The position numbers were made by a program, and so were the translations under genes. DNA of 64,000 nucleotides from Setomelanomma holmii (taxonomy: Eukaryota > Ascomycota > Dothideomycetes > Pleosporales > Phaeosphaeriaceae): the NCBI GenBank assembly GCA_010015745.1, contig ML978221.1, positions 62,001 to 126,000 of the forward strand. The letters run 5' to 3'. Of this stretch, positions 22,786-34,114 are shown piece by piece; position 1 is the stretch's first letter; the number at the start of each line of letters is the position of its first letter. Below the pieces are notes generated by a model that did no database searches, had not been told where the DNA came from, and saw only the letters and a program-made list of their open reading frames with translations.

Positions 22786-24299
22786 CGCCATGGCCTCGCC
22801 CAGCCGGGCCATGGAAGAGGCCATAATGGCTGCGCACTTGAGGACTTTTACAACATCATGGACGAAGGCTCCCGTCCGAAGTTCTAGGAGATGACTACAC
22901 CGGTTTCGATGGTACATGCGCGCCATCGGGCTTCTCCATGCTACATTGATATACCATCTCGGATGTATTCGCTAGTTGCGAGGTTTTTTTGGGGTGGATG
23001 CTCTGGATCGATGTCTTCTCCTGGGAATCTAGTCGCATGGCAACGGCCACCACTTCTACTCGTATACCACCTTTGGTATCTCCAAATCTAGCTCTTTTCC
23101 GTATCAGCCCTTGGGCTTTGTGCATCGTGATGTCGCGATAAGGTGTGTGTGTGTACAAACATCCTTGGCAGGATGCGTCGTGATTGAACAGCCGGACGCC
23201 TGCTAACTTTTTCTAGACATCTTCGACGCGATCTTCCTGAGTACAACCATCCGTCTGATGCATGAGTGAGATGCAGCATTGATGGTGCTCGATGAAGACA
23301 GGATGATTTGGCTCAGGAGGTTTGGTGGTAGGCGCGAACTGTGGTTGGGCGCAACTTCCCCGCCATGCTTCGGCTCGTCAAGCATCCGAAGACTCCGACT
23401 TCAGACGACATGTCATCGTTCTTCTTCCTCGCATGTCACCGCACACGGGTCTAATGACCTTTTTACATATCTTTCGCGTCAATTTGCAACACTCCACATC
23501 TCCCTGGACACCTCCAGAGGATGGAATCTGACGACATCGCACCTGTGCGGTGCATCTGTCAATGCCGGTCACCTCCCGTGTTGTTGTAAGAAGCCACTTC
23601 CAGGACGACTTTGGCTGGCCCTGATCGATATTTCGGACGCCCTCGCAACATCCAGGCGCATTTTGAATCTTCTTTGGGCAGAAAGAGGGCTCGCATGCAC
23701 TATTGAACATTGCCACGTAGCCGTATGATGTGAGCGATGCTCTGTTCCTCGTCGCATGGCTTCATCTGCCAAATAGGCCGGCGTGAGATGGTCTTAACCG
23801 TCACCGCTTTATCCTATAAGAGCGGTGGAGAACGACGACGTCGCTCTTGCCTCACATCGGCCCTGGATCCTCTTCTGTCCGAGTGTAGCGTCAGCTCTCC
23901 TGTACACCCGGATATTTTCTTCGATAGCATCGCATGCATGTGGCCGATGTGTTTCCTCGTATGCGCTCTTGCTAGGGTATGTATACTGTTCGCAACAGTT
24001 CGCCGCTTCGCCCAAACTCAATAAAAGCTTTAGAGAAGGATCGGGGCATGCCTCGATACGTATCCGATGAGTGTACCGCATCGTATCTCTCGTGTGTGGA
24101 CTCGGTCTGTGATTACCTAGTAATCTGCGTCAGTTAGGCCAAAGTAAGAGTGGGAGTCGCGCAAGATTTGGAAGCTCGTCTTCGCATGGCTATCCAGCGC
24201 TGCTTCTGCTTTCGCGGATTGAGACCAGCATCCATCAGCCTGAACGCCTTCGCGAGTCGCTAATATCTCAAGTCTTCCGTCCAGTAGCCTCGCTGCCTC
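22614..24299. other. Gene-poor stretch, 1.7 kb
   Basis: This contains the fourth leader repeat (about 22720) and a short fragment resembling the endonuclease C-terminus (about 22840-22885). Further right I see only overlapping open frames without features and a short TG run near 23145-23155. Confidence 0.4.
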
Positions 24300-25218
24300 C
24301 ATTGTACGCAGTTAGGAAGCGGAGTCTGCGGCTAATGTTTGAGAGTCACGCAAGTTTGCTCCACTCGCAGCGAGCTCAGCGACCTCCGCAGGGACACGAT
24401 GACACGCACTGGGCCTCTCGCATCAATACAGAGGTTCCTCCTCGATCCCTCAGGTTGTGGTGGCAGCCATCTCGGCGCTTTGAGCTGTTATCGAACGCCG
24501 CGGAGGATGTTGCGATGGATGAAGTCGTACGCGAGAGGGCTGTCGAGCTTCAGGTCGCTCTGATGGTATGTTTTATATGTTCAGCAGCCTGTATGGAGAG
24601 ATTCTGTCGTTTTGCAAGTCGCCGGCGAGTTTGGTGTTGGTGTGCTGAGAAGAGGGGCGAGAATTCAGCAGCAAGCTGCCTCACTATTGAGCCCCGCCGT
24701 GGATGCCGGAAGTGAGGGAGCTGTCGCAACACAACGAGACGTTCGGCGCCCTGTCAGAGCTGGCGAGTTTGAGTAAAGATGCTGGAGCGAAAGCTACATG
24801 TCAAGAAGTCTTTGCACCAACTCAAGGCATTGATCTGCTTGCCCAGCGGTGTCTGGAAAGTGGAAGATTGACTATGGCTCCTTCGCAACACGCCGTGCAT
24901 GAGCTGCAACGGAGCGATATGGAGGTTCGTAAGAGCCAGCAGTTTCAAGAGCAGGTCAAGGAGCTACCGCACGTGTGTAAGAGACTTTACGACGCTCATG
25001 TGGATTTGGAAGGTTTCAAGCTGCTACCTTTGAGATGCACCACCCGAACGGTGCCCTATCCTCAAGTACATGGTATGCGTCTCTCCGCCCAGTCAAGCCA
25101 CTCCTCCCAGGTCCTGGACTTCACAAGGACTTCGAAGGATCCAGTACATGCCTCACTGCTTTTAAGCCTCTTCCTGGCGTGCTCAATCAAAGCGGCCGCC
25201 ATCATGGCGGTTGATTAG
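24300..25218 (+). pseudogene. Possible degraded gene, unknown family
   Basis: The segment reads as protein-like in shifting frames: a WWQPSRRFELLSNAAEDVAMDE stretch (24460-24525), then a hydrophobic LYGEILSFC stretch in another frame (about 24590), then an open frame 24703-25218 (171 codons) whose first 110 residues are Glu/Gln/Leu-rich and helical (FQEQVKELPHVCKRLYDAH). No domain is recognised. The frame changes without credible introns suggest a decayed gene. The 24703 frame could be a real short gene, but I rate that low. Confidence 0.25.
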
Positions 25219-25673
25219 TGCCATGTAACCACCACGCTCCGTTTTCTCCTGCCTCTTCCTACGCTACACGAAGCAGTAGGCTGCCAGTCCCATCCTCACA
25301 TTGTCTCTCGGAGGTCTCTTCACGCTCGCCAAAGCTTCGGACACCTTGCCGGGTTCTGCCGCTGAATTGCTGGTGTTGTGTAGGATCCTACCAAGAAGGT
25401 CAGCACTAAATCCTCAAAGTCACTTGAGCCATATCATATCCCTAGAGCTTGCATACCTACATGAGGTGGATACCACATACTATTGGGACAATACTATTCC
25501 TCGTAGCGCATTTATTGGCGCTCTATTGTTCTGTAAAGCTCATCGTCGCTCGCATTTGGAGTCGCCTTGGCAACCCCATGACTGGGCGCACTGGCCCCTA
25601 ACCGACGGCCACATAAAACTTGCCTTCATTTTGAACTCTTTTGCTCTTCAGCTTCAGACAGCTCTACATCAAA
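25219..25673. other. Intergenic, 450 bases
   Basis: No gene is recognised; the open frames are short and overlapping. Confidence 0.4.
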
Positions 25674-26137
25674 ATGTCTGCTCCCAACGCCAATAACTCC
25701 TGCGGCGCCGGTGCCTCGAGCACCAACAACACCACCACCACGGGCGGGTCCTGCCCTCAAGTGCCGGCATCATCATCACCACCTGGCGCGCCTCCGCCGC
25801 CTTCGCCGCCTCCTCCCCGGGGCTCTACGGACATTCCGCCCCCGCCGCCCCTCGCAGACCTGTGGGAAGCGGGCGCCGATGCCCAGGGCGACCTCGAGGC
25901 CGAGCAGTTCCTCGCGGAGACAGAGCTTCGCCGCCCTCCTGGTCCCACCCGCCTCGAGGTGTATTGGGAGAGGCTGGCTCGGTACCAGCAGGCAGAGGTA
26001 CGTGATATTATGCCATTCACATGTAGTAACTTGAGCTTATACTGTTCGTCTAGCGCTGCCTGGAGTCCGTCTTCGCTGCGCTCGCGCAGATCCACGCGCC
26101 TGCCGCGCCGCAGACGAGTCCGCTCTCCGGGTCCTGA
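25674..26137 (+). CDS. Small proline-rich protein, unknown function
   Basis: Exon 1 is 25674-25997 and exon 2 is 26054-26137, joined over a 56-nt intron (GTACGT...GTCTAG), giving 135 aa. Residues 10-35 are Asn/Thr/Gly-rich, residues 35-65 are Pro-rich with PPPPP runs, and residues 70-125 are charged and helical (LEVYWERLARYQQAERCLESVFAALAQIHA across the splice). There is no signal peptide or membrane segment. The splice was chosen because it extends the helix and ends in a nearby stop. No family is recognised. High GC and strong codon bias support coding. Confidence 0.55.
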
Positions 26138-26954
26138 CAGGACCTGCAGCTGGCGAAATGCGGCTGGTTCTGATCGTGGGCGGGTCTTGCTGGGTTGGGT
26201 TTGGGTTTGGGTTTGGGTGGTGTTTGGGGTTCGGTTTTGGGTCGGCCTGGGTGTGGGTTCATAGGGGACGCCCTTAGACAATGAAAGGCTTCTCTTTGCC
26301 GGCGGCCTGCGGGCTCCGAGCCTCCTCTCCTCTCATATATGTTCCCCTGATATCTTATGTGTGATATGTGTTACCATGATGACTCTGTCTGAGATGCTTC
26401 AACGTATTCTGATTAATCTACACGACCGTTCGAGTCACATCAAGGACATGCAGGTATTATCGAAAGTCGCAATGAGCTCTTTCGGGTAGATGCTGAGGAC
26501 ATACAGGCTTCCAGAACCCGAGGACAGTTTTTGGATGCTTACTGCACGCAAGGAAGAGTGCCATAGAAGAGTCAAGGTGCACATATGCGACTGATCCTGA
26601 TTACCACTGATTGAGCATTCGTGCGGTAGGTACGATGTCAACCAAACACAATGAACACACTGACAGCGTGTTAGACTTAAGCCTGCAATGGCCACGATGA
26701 CGCCGTTTGCTAGGGAAATTTTGCGCAACAACCAAGCCAATTGGACCTTACGACAGAGCTCGAGATGTATTTGGTGATCTAAGATTGGAAGCATAAAGAC
26801 TTTCTAAATCGCGTATTCAGGGTCGCAAATGATGGTAGTGCTAGTCGTCTCAGCAAGACTGGTCTTGGAGGATAGATCAAATACGGAAAGTAAAGTGACA
26901 AGGAAATGATGCACTGGCATTCATGGCAACCACTCATCGATTCATGATGATTCA
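26138..26954. other. Intergenic, 820 bases, with TTTGGG-rich tract
   Basis: Bases 26190-26262 are a G/T-rich tract of imperfect TTTGGG and TTGGGT units just downstream of the proline-rich gene. The rest, which is 3' flank of the HET pseudogene, shows no gene. Confidence 0.5.
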
Positions 26955-29088
26955 TCAATACGGTCGAACTCTCTGTAAAGGACCGCGATGCTTCTCCACT
27001 GTGTATTTTATGTATGCAGACGTTTCGGGCATCCGGAAATGCAGTTTGTCTACCATTTGGACGTCGCAGATATACTGATACTGCTGTGGTCTCTTGGCTG
27101 CCTTGGGGATAGTTACTTCGCAATAATCTCCTTCTGATGCCGGACTAGCACATAACTGCTCTTCCACGCCTTGGCGGAGCGTCTCCTTACGAGTGTCTGC
27201 CTGATCACTATCTTCGTCATCCTTCTCATTTCCTTCCATTTCACGCAATACCACAGGGGTTGTGGCTACAAAGAGTAACCAAAGCTCATCGCCAGGAAGC
27301 ACGTACGACTGAGCTCTGATGTCGAGGAATGTCTCCTTTGCAGTAGAGTCTACGAACTTGCGGAATTGGAGATAAGTGCTCGGTATCCAAACACGTATCG
27401 CAGCTGTAAGCTTCTCTGCAAATAACCCGCTGACCTCTAAGACTCTGCCGTTATTCCAGAAGGTTACCGCATCCTTTGATCGCGGTGGGGACGGTGCCAG
27501 AAGATCCAAGTCCTTATCCTTTGGTAATGCTATTTGCGGCGAAGTCCAATTGGGTACCCAAGACGGCAGAGTTGCAGAGAGATGCGTTCTCGAGCAGGAT
27601 GCGTAAAGAAGAATACCAAGTGTGAGATCGCGCTCGATGTTACTACGAGCAGCCTCTGTGAAAACGTCCTCAACAGATTTGCCGACATAGTCTGGTCGTA
27701 TGGAGGAATCATGATCAAGGAGCCCAAGAAAAGCGTAAACGTTGTCTCGTTTGTCACTGGCCCCACAGATTCGAGAGTGCTTAAGTAATGCGAAGAGGTC
27801 TGCGCGCTGTGGGCGGACTTTCCAGTCAAGAATAAATTTGACAGCGGAAAAAGTGCCACCCTTCATCGTGCTGAGAGGCTTTCCGAGGCTCGCTAGGGTT
27901 CTCGAATCGTGGACGGGGTAAAACATTCCCCGCCACACAAACTGTTCCTGGAAATGGAACATAGCGGTCAAGACTGGGGAAGACACAGCTTGTCCACCAT
28001 AGAGGAAAACGGCATCTTTGGCGCATTGAAACTCTTGAAATGTCCAAGCTCGTCTCCACCAAGATTCCTGGAGTAGACTTAACCAATCCCTCCCAACCGC
28101 GGGGGACCTTAGTAATCAACAAAATGAGCTTCCAATTCAGTATACTCCGATTGAACCATGTTCGTGCATGATCAAGGGCATCTTCGCCTCCGGCTAGCAT
28201 ATCTGCAAGGCCTTTGAAGTCCAGGTCGTGCTTCTCGTCGTGATATAGCAAGTTGATGAGATCAATCGCAGCTCTGTCGCCATCCTGACTTGACAAGCAC
28301 ACCGCCACATCTCGAGCACATCAATATATTTCCCCCATGAAGTTGACTTGATATGGTCTCTCCGTGGCGTCGCTCTGGTTGATGCAAATCTGATCCGCCC
28401 AGAGCAGGGGATCATCGCCGTTGTGATGCTCCTTCCGATACTTGCAAGTTTCCCGAATAGCTCGGGCAAGATTTGCAAATGCGTTAAAGTCGAGCCCATT
28501 CGCTCGGATCGTGCGTGTTTCCTCTGGATTTCCCGCACACTACGAGATGGCGGTATACGTGTTGCGGACCTTATTCAGTGCGACCCATTCAGTGAACTGG
28601 TAGCTGGATGGAAGACCATCCGCATCTCGTTCGCAGACTTTGAGCAAGCGAATGCTGCGTGAGGACCTGTCGAGCGGCTCGTAGGGGATTTGAGCATAGA
28701 AGCTGTGGTTTTGCGGCGAGAAGAAATTGTCCTGTTTGGGAGTGCTTGTTCGCGCAGTCTCCTTGCCCTTCGCAGGCTTCTTGCTCTTTGTCGTATCTTT
28801 GCTCTTCCCGTGCTTCTTGTTTTTTGCCGCATGTTTGCTGCTCACGGCCTTCTTGCGCTTGAAGATCTTGTTGGCTTTTATGATGTTCTGTCTCGTCGCT
28901 GTACCTTTGCTCCTTGCAGTGCTCTTGATCTTTACGGTCTTGTTACCTTGTGTCACACGCGAGGCTGAGACGACAGCCTCGGACTCTGCCGTTTCCGCTG
29001 CGGTCGCGGACGTTGCTTCAGACACAGCGCAGTCTAATCCGGAAGTCGCAGCTCTTGTCGCAGCAATTGATGCGCTTCTAAGCTTCAT
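26955..29088 (-). pseudogene. HET-domain protein with Lys-rich N-terminus, broken in three places
   Basis: Starting at ATG 29088, about 80 residues are extremely Lys/Ala/Thr/Ser-rich, then FFSPQNHSFYAQIPYEPL...SIRLLKV leads into the HET core. The core is interrupted by TAG at 28540-28542 (YTAIS-stop-CAG), then continues in frame (NPEETRTIRANGLDFNAFANLARAI, LLWADQICINQS) to a TGA at 28321-28323 (GEIY-stop-CARDVAVCL, where the sister gene has Arg). Near 28090 the frame shifts by one base, resuming as SLLQESWWRRAWTFQEF and running open to 26955 (CGASDKRDNVYAFLGLLDHD, then GPLQRVRPY at the end). It is sister to the broken gene at 41933-43929, sharing the SPQN..FY.Q.PYEP lead-in. The gene is recently inactivated. 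Confidence 0.8.
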
Positions 29089-29557
29089 GATGAATTTTGA
29101 GTGATAGTTGAGAAGACTATCAATTGTCAAGTGGCGGCCAGCCGATGGAGGTTGGGAAGGCTGAGCGCCATGGCTGCATATGCGCACAGCCCTCGTGGCA
29201 TAACGTTCGCCAATCATGTCCAAGCTACAATGACAGCCTATCGTGCGAATGTACTCAGATACTACTTGAACAGCACAAGTAGGTGCGTAAAGGAGACAGT
29301 AGTGTTCGTACCAGCTGGGAGAAAGTTGTTGTGTTGAAAGGTGCGATGACGAAAGGACGTCGCACCTTGCCCTAGCGGAAAGGGAAATCACCAACCACCT
29401 AGGTGCTTGCAGCTTCCCAAGACTAGGCTCACAGCCTTTGAGAACATCACGACGTTTCGTTGCCAAACAACATTGATCTCGAACCTGATCAATTGCTTCT
29501 CAAACTATCATGTTAACATCGTCCACGCTCCACACTCCTCCCACCATCCAACCTTCC
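29089..29557. other. Intergenic, 470 bases
   Basis: This lies upstream of the HET pseudogene and downstream of the small gene at 29558. CCTCC-rich sequence at the right end is the antisense of that gene's C-terminus. No other feature is seen. Confidence 0.4.
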
Positions 29558-29890
29558 CTACGCCCCACCCTCCCTCTTCGCATACTCCTCCTCAATCCTT
29601 TCCTCATACTGCCTATCATTCCTCTTCTGCTCCTCCTCATTCGTCACATCCTCAATTCTTCCCCTTCCACCATTGTGCGCCCCCTCAACTCTCCGTCCCG
29701 CACTGTCAACCTCAAAGCGCTCCTCCCTCGGCGCCTGCCCCGGTTCCTGACTAGTACGATGCACCCTCGTACCGCTTGGGTCAGAGTACGTGGTCTCGCT
29801 GTGTGATTTTGTTTGTCCGTTGATGGACGACGAGGAGTAAGATGTGCTGAAGGATTGGAATGTTGATTTCGAGTTTGAGTTTGAGGACAT
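29558..29890 (-). CDS. Small hydrophilic protein, unknown function
   Basis: A single exon of 110 aa beginning MSSNSNSKSTFQSFSTSYSS. The first 35 residues are Ser-rich; the remainder is charged (Arg/Glu) and ends KREGGA. There is no signal peptide, membrane segment or cysteine. Proteins with this Ser-rich start and Glu/Arg-rich end are widespread and uncharacterised in filamentous ascomycetes, which is why I call it real; this is from memory of the pattern. It is oriented like the two small membrane-protein genes to its right. Confidence 0.6.
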   Translation of the reverse strand: MSSNSNSKSTFQSFSTSYSSSSINGQTKSHSETTYSDPSGTRVHRTSQEPGQAPREERFEVDSAGRRVEGAHNGGRGRIEDVTNEEEQKRNDRQYEERIEEEYAKREGGA

Positions 29891-30182
29891 TTTGGGTCGG
29901 TTTGATATGCGAATTGTGATCTTTAATATCTGAAACAGGATGATTCAACGGCCGTCTGTGGTTGTGTGCGTTGTGTGCGAGAGCGAGTTGAGGTCGCGGC
30001 GCATGGTTTGATATGATGGGAAGAGCACGTGATATGATCTCATATGACGTCACTCAGGGTCCGTGGCAGACGAACGCAGGTTCGACTTGCACACCCACAG
30101 CCTTGCCATGTCCATGGACCGCAAGGCTTCATTACTACCATACGCCTAGTCAGCGTTTGTGTACACCAAACTCACAAGGCAC

Positions 30183-30618
30183 CTAGCTCCCGAGCCCGCC
30201 CAGTAGACCCAACAGACCCCAGGCCGCAACTTCGACCACTCCTGCAGCTCCATGTGCTCTGACCATGTTAGTATCCACAAACAAAACCAGAACTTGGCGG
30301 GTCGGCGTACCTTTTTGCGCCCTTCGTTTTCTGTTTCTGTTCGTCGAGGGTCTCTTGTTTCAGCCTGTCTTGCCTTTTCTTCTCCACGACGAGAGTTCGC
30401 TGCTTTAGCCTCTCTTTCCTCTCATCATCTGAGTCTTGTGCCTCATATGTCGGTAATGTTTCTTGTGAATCGCGTTTGTCTGACTTCTCTGAATCGTGCG
30501 GAGGCGATTCGACAGAGTATGGTGGAGGTGGTGCATTTGTTTCGAGGCCACTAGCCGTGTCGGCGTTGGTCGCGTCCACTGAGACGGTCGTTGTAGTAGC
30601 TGGTATTGAAGTAGTCAT
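30183..30618 (-). CDS. Small membrane-associated protein, tandem copy 1
   Basis: Exon 1 is 30618-30311 and exon 2 is 30258-30183, with a 52-nt intron (GTACGC, ACTAAC branch, GGTCAG), giving 127 aa. The N-terminus is Thr/Ala-rich with PPPPYSVESPP, the middle is a strongly charged helix (ERKERLKQRTLVVEKKRQDRLKQ), and exon 2 encodes a Gly-rich hydrophobic tail (GAAGVVEVAAWGLLGLLGGLGS). The gene at 31182-31605 has the same architecture, an exon 2 of the same 76 nt and nearly the same length, so the two are tandem paralogues. Function unknown; the tail suggests membrane association. Confidence 0.7.
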
Positions 30619-31181
30619 GATTGATGTGGAGTGTTTGCTTGCTTCCTGAAATTGATACCTCCAGCGAAGTGATTACACGACTGCATTTATCTGTTGAGGT
30701 GTAGGACTACAAGCGCAATCCGATTGAGGCATTGCAAGCATGACGCTGGCCCCAGTGACGTTACATAGCAGGTCAATTTTCTATTTGCTGATCAGATCAA
30801 AACTTAGTGAGGTTGTCGGAGTGGTTGAAGGGCGATGACATGTTCCGACCTGCTGTGTGTGGTCAAGAAGGATAAGGCGTCCAGCAAGGCTGAGTACTGA
30901 TGATCGTGCCGATCTTCGCCACACCGTACAAGCAGTACGGACAGCTGTTGTACGTGGAAATATCAATGGCAGGGAATGTTGGAGAAATGTGTACCAAGCT
31001 TTTGCGATCTGCGCTCGCTACTTCCGTGCTTCACAAACTTCTAAACATTGTTGAAGCCGTCGCTTGACCTCGTGAAGATGGGATGACGGCATTGCGCGAG
31101 GAACCAATCCAGAAATCCGACACAACAGCCTTCACCATCGTGCTAGATGGTGAGATGATACCTTTTTCCATTGCCTATTTG
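30619..31181. repeat. Spacer between tandem paralogues; duplicated flank
   Basis: The segment around 30995-31090 (AAGC..TTTGCGATCtGCGCTCGC and a GGGATGA block) recurs at about 32005-32110, roughly 1.0 kb to the right, in the same position relative to the second paralogue. This supports a tandem duplication of about 1 kb that includes 5' flank. No gene is recognised within the spacer. Confidence 0.5.
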
Positions 31182-31605
31182 CTACGAGCCACCACCCGTG
31201 ATGGCGCCAATCAAGCCCCAGAAGCCTGCCACCGCCAGTCCCATAGTGCCATACCCTCTGTCAATAATTAGACATGCCATTACAAATACTCGCAGAAGCT
31301 TACTTGATATCCTTTTTGTGCTTTTTCTTTTCCTCGTCATGATGTTCTTTTCGTAGTCGCTCCTCCTCGTGATGTTCTCGTTGCAGTCGCTCTTCCTCAA
31401 GATGCGTTCGTTGCAGTCGTGTTTGCCGTTTTTCTTCGGTCTCTTCTATAATGTGGTACTCTGGTACGGCCTCTGGCGGCTCAATAATGACGTAGGGCGG
31501 AGGTGCATCATCGACGCTGGGTCGGCATGTTACAAGCCCCGTCGAACGTGTGGTTGGCCGTGGTGCAACATCTGCGGTCGTGCGGCCCTCTATTCAGCGT
31601 CTCAT
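31182..31605 (-). pseudogene. Small membrane-associated protein, tandem copy 2, stop at codon 4
   Basis: Exon 1 is 31605-31304 and exon 2 is 31257-31182, with a 46-nt intron (GTAAGC...TTGACAG). From ATG 31605 the frame is 125 codons plus stop, almost identical in length to copy 1, but codon 4 is TGA (31594-31596). The rest is open: PPPYVIIEPPEAVPEYH, a charged helix with repeated RLQR/E-HHEEERL units, and the tail GLAVAGFWGLIGAITGGGS. Either the gene was inactivated by one base change, or translation starts elsewhere (no downstream ATG is available before the helix), or an unrecognised upstream exon splices in at the TAG near 31591. Confidence 0.65.
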
Positions 31606-32259
31606 GATGAATGAAAAATGAGAGAATGAAGACAAGACGGAACGATGGCACTCGTGCAATACCTCAGTTTTACTGTTGTATGGTCGTGCACAAAAACCAT
31701 AATACCTCACTTCGGCGTAGCAGTGCCGTGATACGAGCAGTGCGACATTGACTACTCCGTAATGTCCCGCCTCTTTGCTAGCAATTGCAAAGGACCAACC
31801 TCGGGATGGGTGTGGGACGTCAGAGCCTCTTCAAATGCCGCAGAAGAGGACACCGCTTACAATAACGTGTCCTAATCCAAGTGCAAGAATCGATTCTTAA
31901 CTCTCAAGCGAAATGAGGCTGAGTTGACGGTGGGTCCCATGAGCTAGGAATTAAAGCTTTCAATAGCGGCATTGCAGAAGTCGGCCCGCGTCATAAGCAA
32001 TACTAAGCCTTTGCGATCAGCGCTCGCATCGTGAGGAATCGCAACAGAACGTTCTCGGTGTTGCCGATACTTTGGTGGACTCTGCGACATTCCGTCGAAG
32101 TTGGGATGATGAGCTGGGTTCGTTGTTTCATGTGGAAAGCTCGGCTGGCTGCCCCGCCACGTGCAGACCTCATCCCTGCAAAGCTAAGCCCCCTGACAGA
32201 CGGCGAACTGCTGATCCCGCCTCAGGCACCGCTGCGCCGCTCTTCCAACACCAACGGCC
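31606..32259. other. Intergenic, 650 bases
   Basis: This contains the second copy of the duplicated flank (about 32005-32110). Otherwise no feature is recognised; it should hold the promoter of the rightward gene at 32260. Confidence 0.4.
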
Positions 32260-33565
32260 ATGATGCTGCGCTCTGGCCTGTTGCTTGCTTCGTCATTATT
32301 ATCTGGTGTCGCTGCGAGAGATGTGATACCCCCTGAATGTGCGGGCAATAGTGTGACCAACGAGGCCTGTGCGCGGCCCATCAAAGACGTCGTAACCATC
32401 CTGCCCGGCTCGTTCTACACGGCAAAGGTCCGGTGCTACAACTGTCCATACCACAAATTTGTCGATCGGGAATGGAAGCTTAACTTTGGCGATACAGATT
32501 TGGTATGTCACATGCAATTTCCCAAGCGGAGCACAAGCTTACAGAGTCTCTGGCATATAGTTCTTCGAAATCGCGCTTTCCCATGACAATCGCACCATAC
32601 ACGTGAACAACCAGCACTTCTTTCCAAAACTACCCACTATTCCACGACCGCCAGATGTGTGGCTGAAGCAGCTGCAGCCCGGCTTCTCATACCGAAACCT
32701 CTCTGATGCGCTCGACTGTGTCCACGATGAATGCACACGGTTCTACCATGACACGATACGAATCGACTATTTCTACACTGCAGGAGAGGCCGAAGATAGT
32801 GAGGACACGGATCGAGGTTTACGGCAATGGCAGTTTGGGCTTGATGCGATTGGGACCAATCCTGGATACCTAAACGATCCAAAGTGGGGATTCGACAACC
32901 CCAAGCAGCAGATGCTGCAAGTCGTAGTCGAAGGCACCGAAGTGAAGACCGCGAAATATAAAGGCGAAGCGGACATGAAGGCTGCGGATGGCTTGTTTGG
33001 TCCATATGGTCAGGCCGAGACGATATACGATTACAACATTGTCGAGGTCAAGCTGGTGGAACGCAAATTCCAGTTCCCAGCCAAGAAGCCGCTGACACTA
33101 CGAGAGAAGATCTCCAGATTCTTCGGATACAACGTATGGCAGGAGGAAGACCATCGTCTCGTATACATGCAGGAGCAGTGGGGCAGATACGGCAAAGAGG
33201 GCACCTTACGCGACATTTTTGGAGAATTTATACACTGGCAATGGTGGGAGTTGACCGGCATCATCTTCGGCTCGACCATCGCTTGCATACTGACCTTATT
33301 CGGCTTGTACAAGCTCTTCTTCTGGGTCAAGCAGCAGAAGGAGCTGATGGGATGGAACGGCATGGATGATGTATGGGACAAGTTGCGACGAGAAAGAGAA
33401 GAGGAAGAGAATGCGCTTTTGGATGGCAGATATAGAGACGAGCCTGATGACGGTGGCAGCTCGAGACTACCGAGGTATACGGATGACTTGGATGTCATGA
33501 AGCCTTTACCGTCGAAGCCTTTACCAGATAAGCCCTTGCCTGAAGTACCGCTGATTGACGCTTGA
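32260..33565 (+). CDS. Type I membrane protein of the secretory pathway, unknown function
   Basis: Exon 1 is 32260-32502 and exon 2 is 32561-33565, with a 58-nt intron (GTATGT...CATATAG), giving 415 aa. It begins with a signal peptide (MMLRSGLLLASSLLSGVAA), followed by about 300 lumenal or extracellular residues with several cysteines (ECAGN, EACARP, RCYNCPYH). One membrane helix follows at about residues 325-350 (LTGIIFGSTIACILTLFGLYKLFFWV), then a charged cytosolic tail ending in KPLP repeats (MKPLPSKPLPDKPLPEVPL). The splice restores DTDLFFEIALSHDNRTIHVNNQ. No named family is recognised. The KPLP tail could be a docking site (inference). Confidence 0.8.
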
Positions 33566-34114
33566 TCCGACTACCAGAACTCGAGAACAATGAGAATGAA
33601 TCGGTCGTCGATACTGTGCATCTATTTCTACACTTTGCTGCTGTGGACTCGTCCTATCCGTCTCGTGACTTTACCACTATCGCATTGGCTAAATGATGAT
33701 TTTCGAATTGCATTTGCCGATCGCGTCTCGATAGTCAACGTTAACCCGCACGGCGAATCTCACAGGCATTCGTGCGCTGACTTAGAATGACTTGCAACCA
33801 CAACCATGCCGTTGACCCAGCTCATGTTCCGCCGAGCGTCGGCGGTCAACTGCTATGCACATTACTGGCCGTCTGGCGTGCCAGTTGGCGATCGCTTTGC
33901 TGCTCTCCTCAATCGTGCTAGAAGGCCCGATAACAGGCAAGTTGCCAAATCCTGCAGACATGGCTATCGTCATCCGTCAATTGTGGAGCCAGGATTTAGA
34001 CGCTAAGTCCGCATAGCAACTACAACGCCAACACATAATGGAATATACCTAGATACTCCCAAACTGACAGCATTCTCCTCAGTTCCCTCCAAGGACGCTT
34101 CAGATTAGTTCGAA
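33566..34114. other. Intergenic, 550 bases
   Basis: This lies between two rightward genes. Open frames are short and featureless. It presumably contains the promoter of the NmrA-like gene. Confidence 0.4.
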
